From NCBI GenBank assembly GCA_023376005.1, contig CM042147.1, positions 121,109,673 to 121,173,672 of the forward strand: 64,000 nucleotides of DNA, in the 5' to 3' direction. The translations under genes and the position numbers were made by a program. Below the pieces are notes generated by a model, which searched no databases, had not been told where the DNA came from, and worked only from the letters and a program-made list of their open reading frames with translations. This DNA comes from Doryteuthis pealeii. Its lineage: Eukaryota; Mollusca; Cephalopoda; Myopsida; Loliginidae. Each line of letters starts with the position of its first letter. Position 1 is the first letter of the stretch. This document shows positions 63,658-64,000 of this stretch, in pieces.

Positions 63658-64000
63658 ATTTTTTAGCAGAATTTAGAATTCATGTTGTTTTTTTTGTTTC
63701 TTTTTTTTACTAAAAAAAAGTCCCGTATAGAAAAATCTTCTGATATAATTATTCAAACTCTTATCTTTATAGAATAAAATCGTTTTTTATCAATTCATTT
63801 AAAAAAAAATTTTTTTTAGATTTCATGAAATGAAATGGGGGGGGGGAGCTCATAAAAATATTTCCCCTAATATATTTAAAGAAAAAATCTATTTCAAACA
63901 TTTTCATCAACAGATGAATAATTACCGAAAATTTCGTGAAAATTTGACTATTAGTTAATTTTTCATAGAATTTTTTAAAAAGCCAGTAGTCAACTTGTTT
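63658..64000 (+). repeat. J-family repeat, cut by the window end
   Basis: AATCTTCTGATATAATTATT, ACAGATGAATAATTACCGAA; continues beyond 64000. Confidence 0.72.

Overview
This window reads as an AT-rich, intron-bearing animal nuclear genome that is almost entirely repeats. There is no prokaryotic gene structure, operon or rRNA. About twenty copies of one tRNA-derived SINE, a second tRNA-like SINE, Helitrons with canonical ends, mariner and non-LTR retrotransposon relics, many TIR/foldback MITEs and very long (TA)n/(CA)n arrays suggest an invertebrate, probably a lophotrochozoan. A mollusc, possibly a cephalopod, is my best guess. That placement rests on the style of the repeats and is not proven.

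The one strong host-gene signal is a first coding exon at 47472-47624 on the minus strand. It encodes the start of an E2F4/E2F5-type DNA-binding domain and ends at a good splice donor, in a local CpG-richer island next to a stretch with few repeats (about 43.4-47.8 kb). I could not find its later exons by eye; they would lie at lower coordinates or outside the window. A weaker candidate first coding exon (strong Kozak context, then a GTAAAT donor) lies on the plus strand at 46062-46126.

Layout. 0-8 kb: trinucleotide array, SINEs, a non-LTR relic, a Helitron, a TIR element, an 8-bp-TSD foldback MITE and TTAA-flanked MITEs. 8-18 kb: a probable solo LTR, a hammerhead-like repeat with 11-bp TSDs, a mariner relic, GATGCTGATAG MITEs and a Helitron. 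18-32 kb: non-LTR relics, SINEs, an old ~580-bp tandem repeat, a Helitron carrying a 31-bp minisatellite, and SINE and MITE nests. 32-43 kb: more SINEs, a large foldback, a complete Helitron inside a TA array, and low-copy families. 43-48 kb: the gene-proximal stretch. 48-64 kb: twelve units of a 128-bp satellite, several large palindromes, a relic of a second mariner, nested SINE insertions and an AT-rich higher-order repeat.

The most rewarding structure is how these elements interact. Nested insertions with intact target-site duplications give exact element ends and a relative order of activity. Two repeats carry a CTGA(A/T)GA-hairpin-GAAA arrangement resembling a hammerhead ribozyme core; in one of them (55536-55574) all three helices can be drawn, with a single extra nucleotide.
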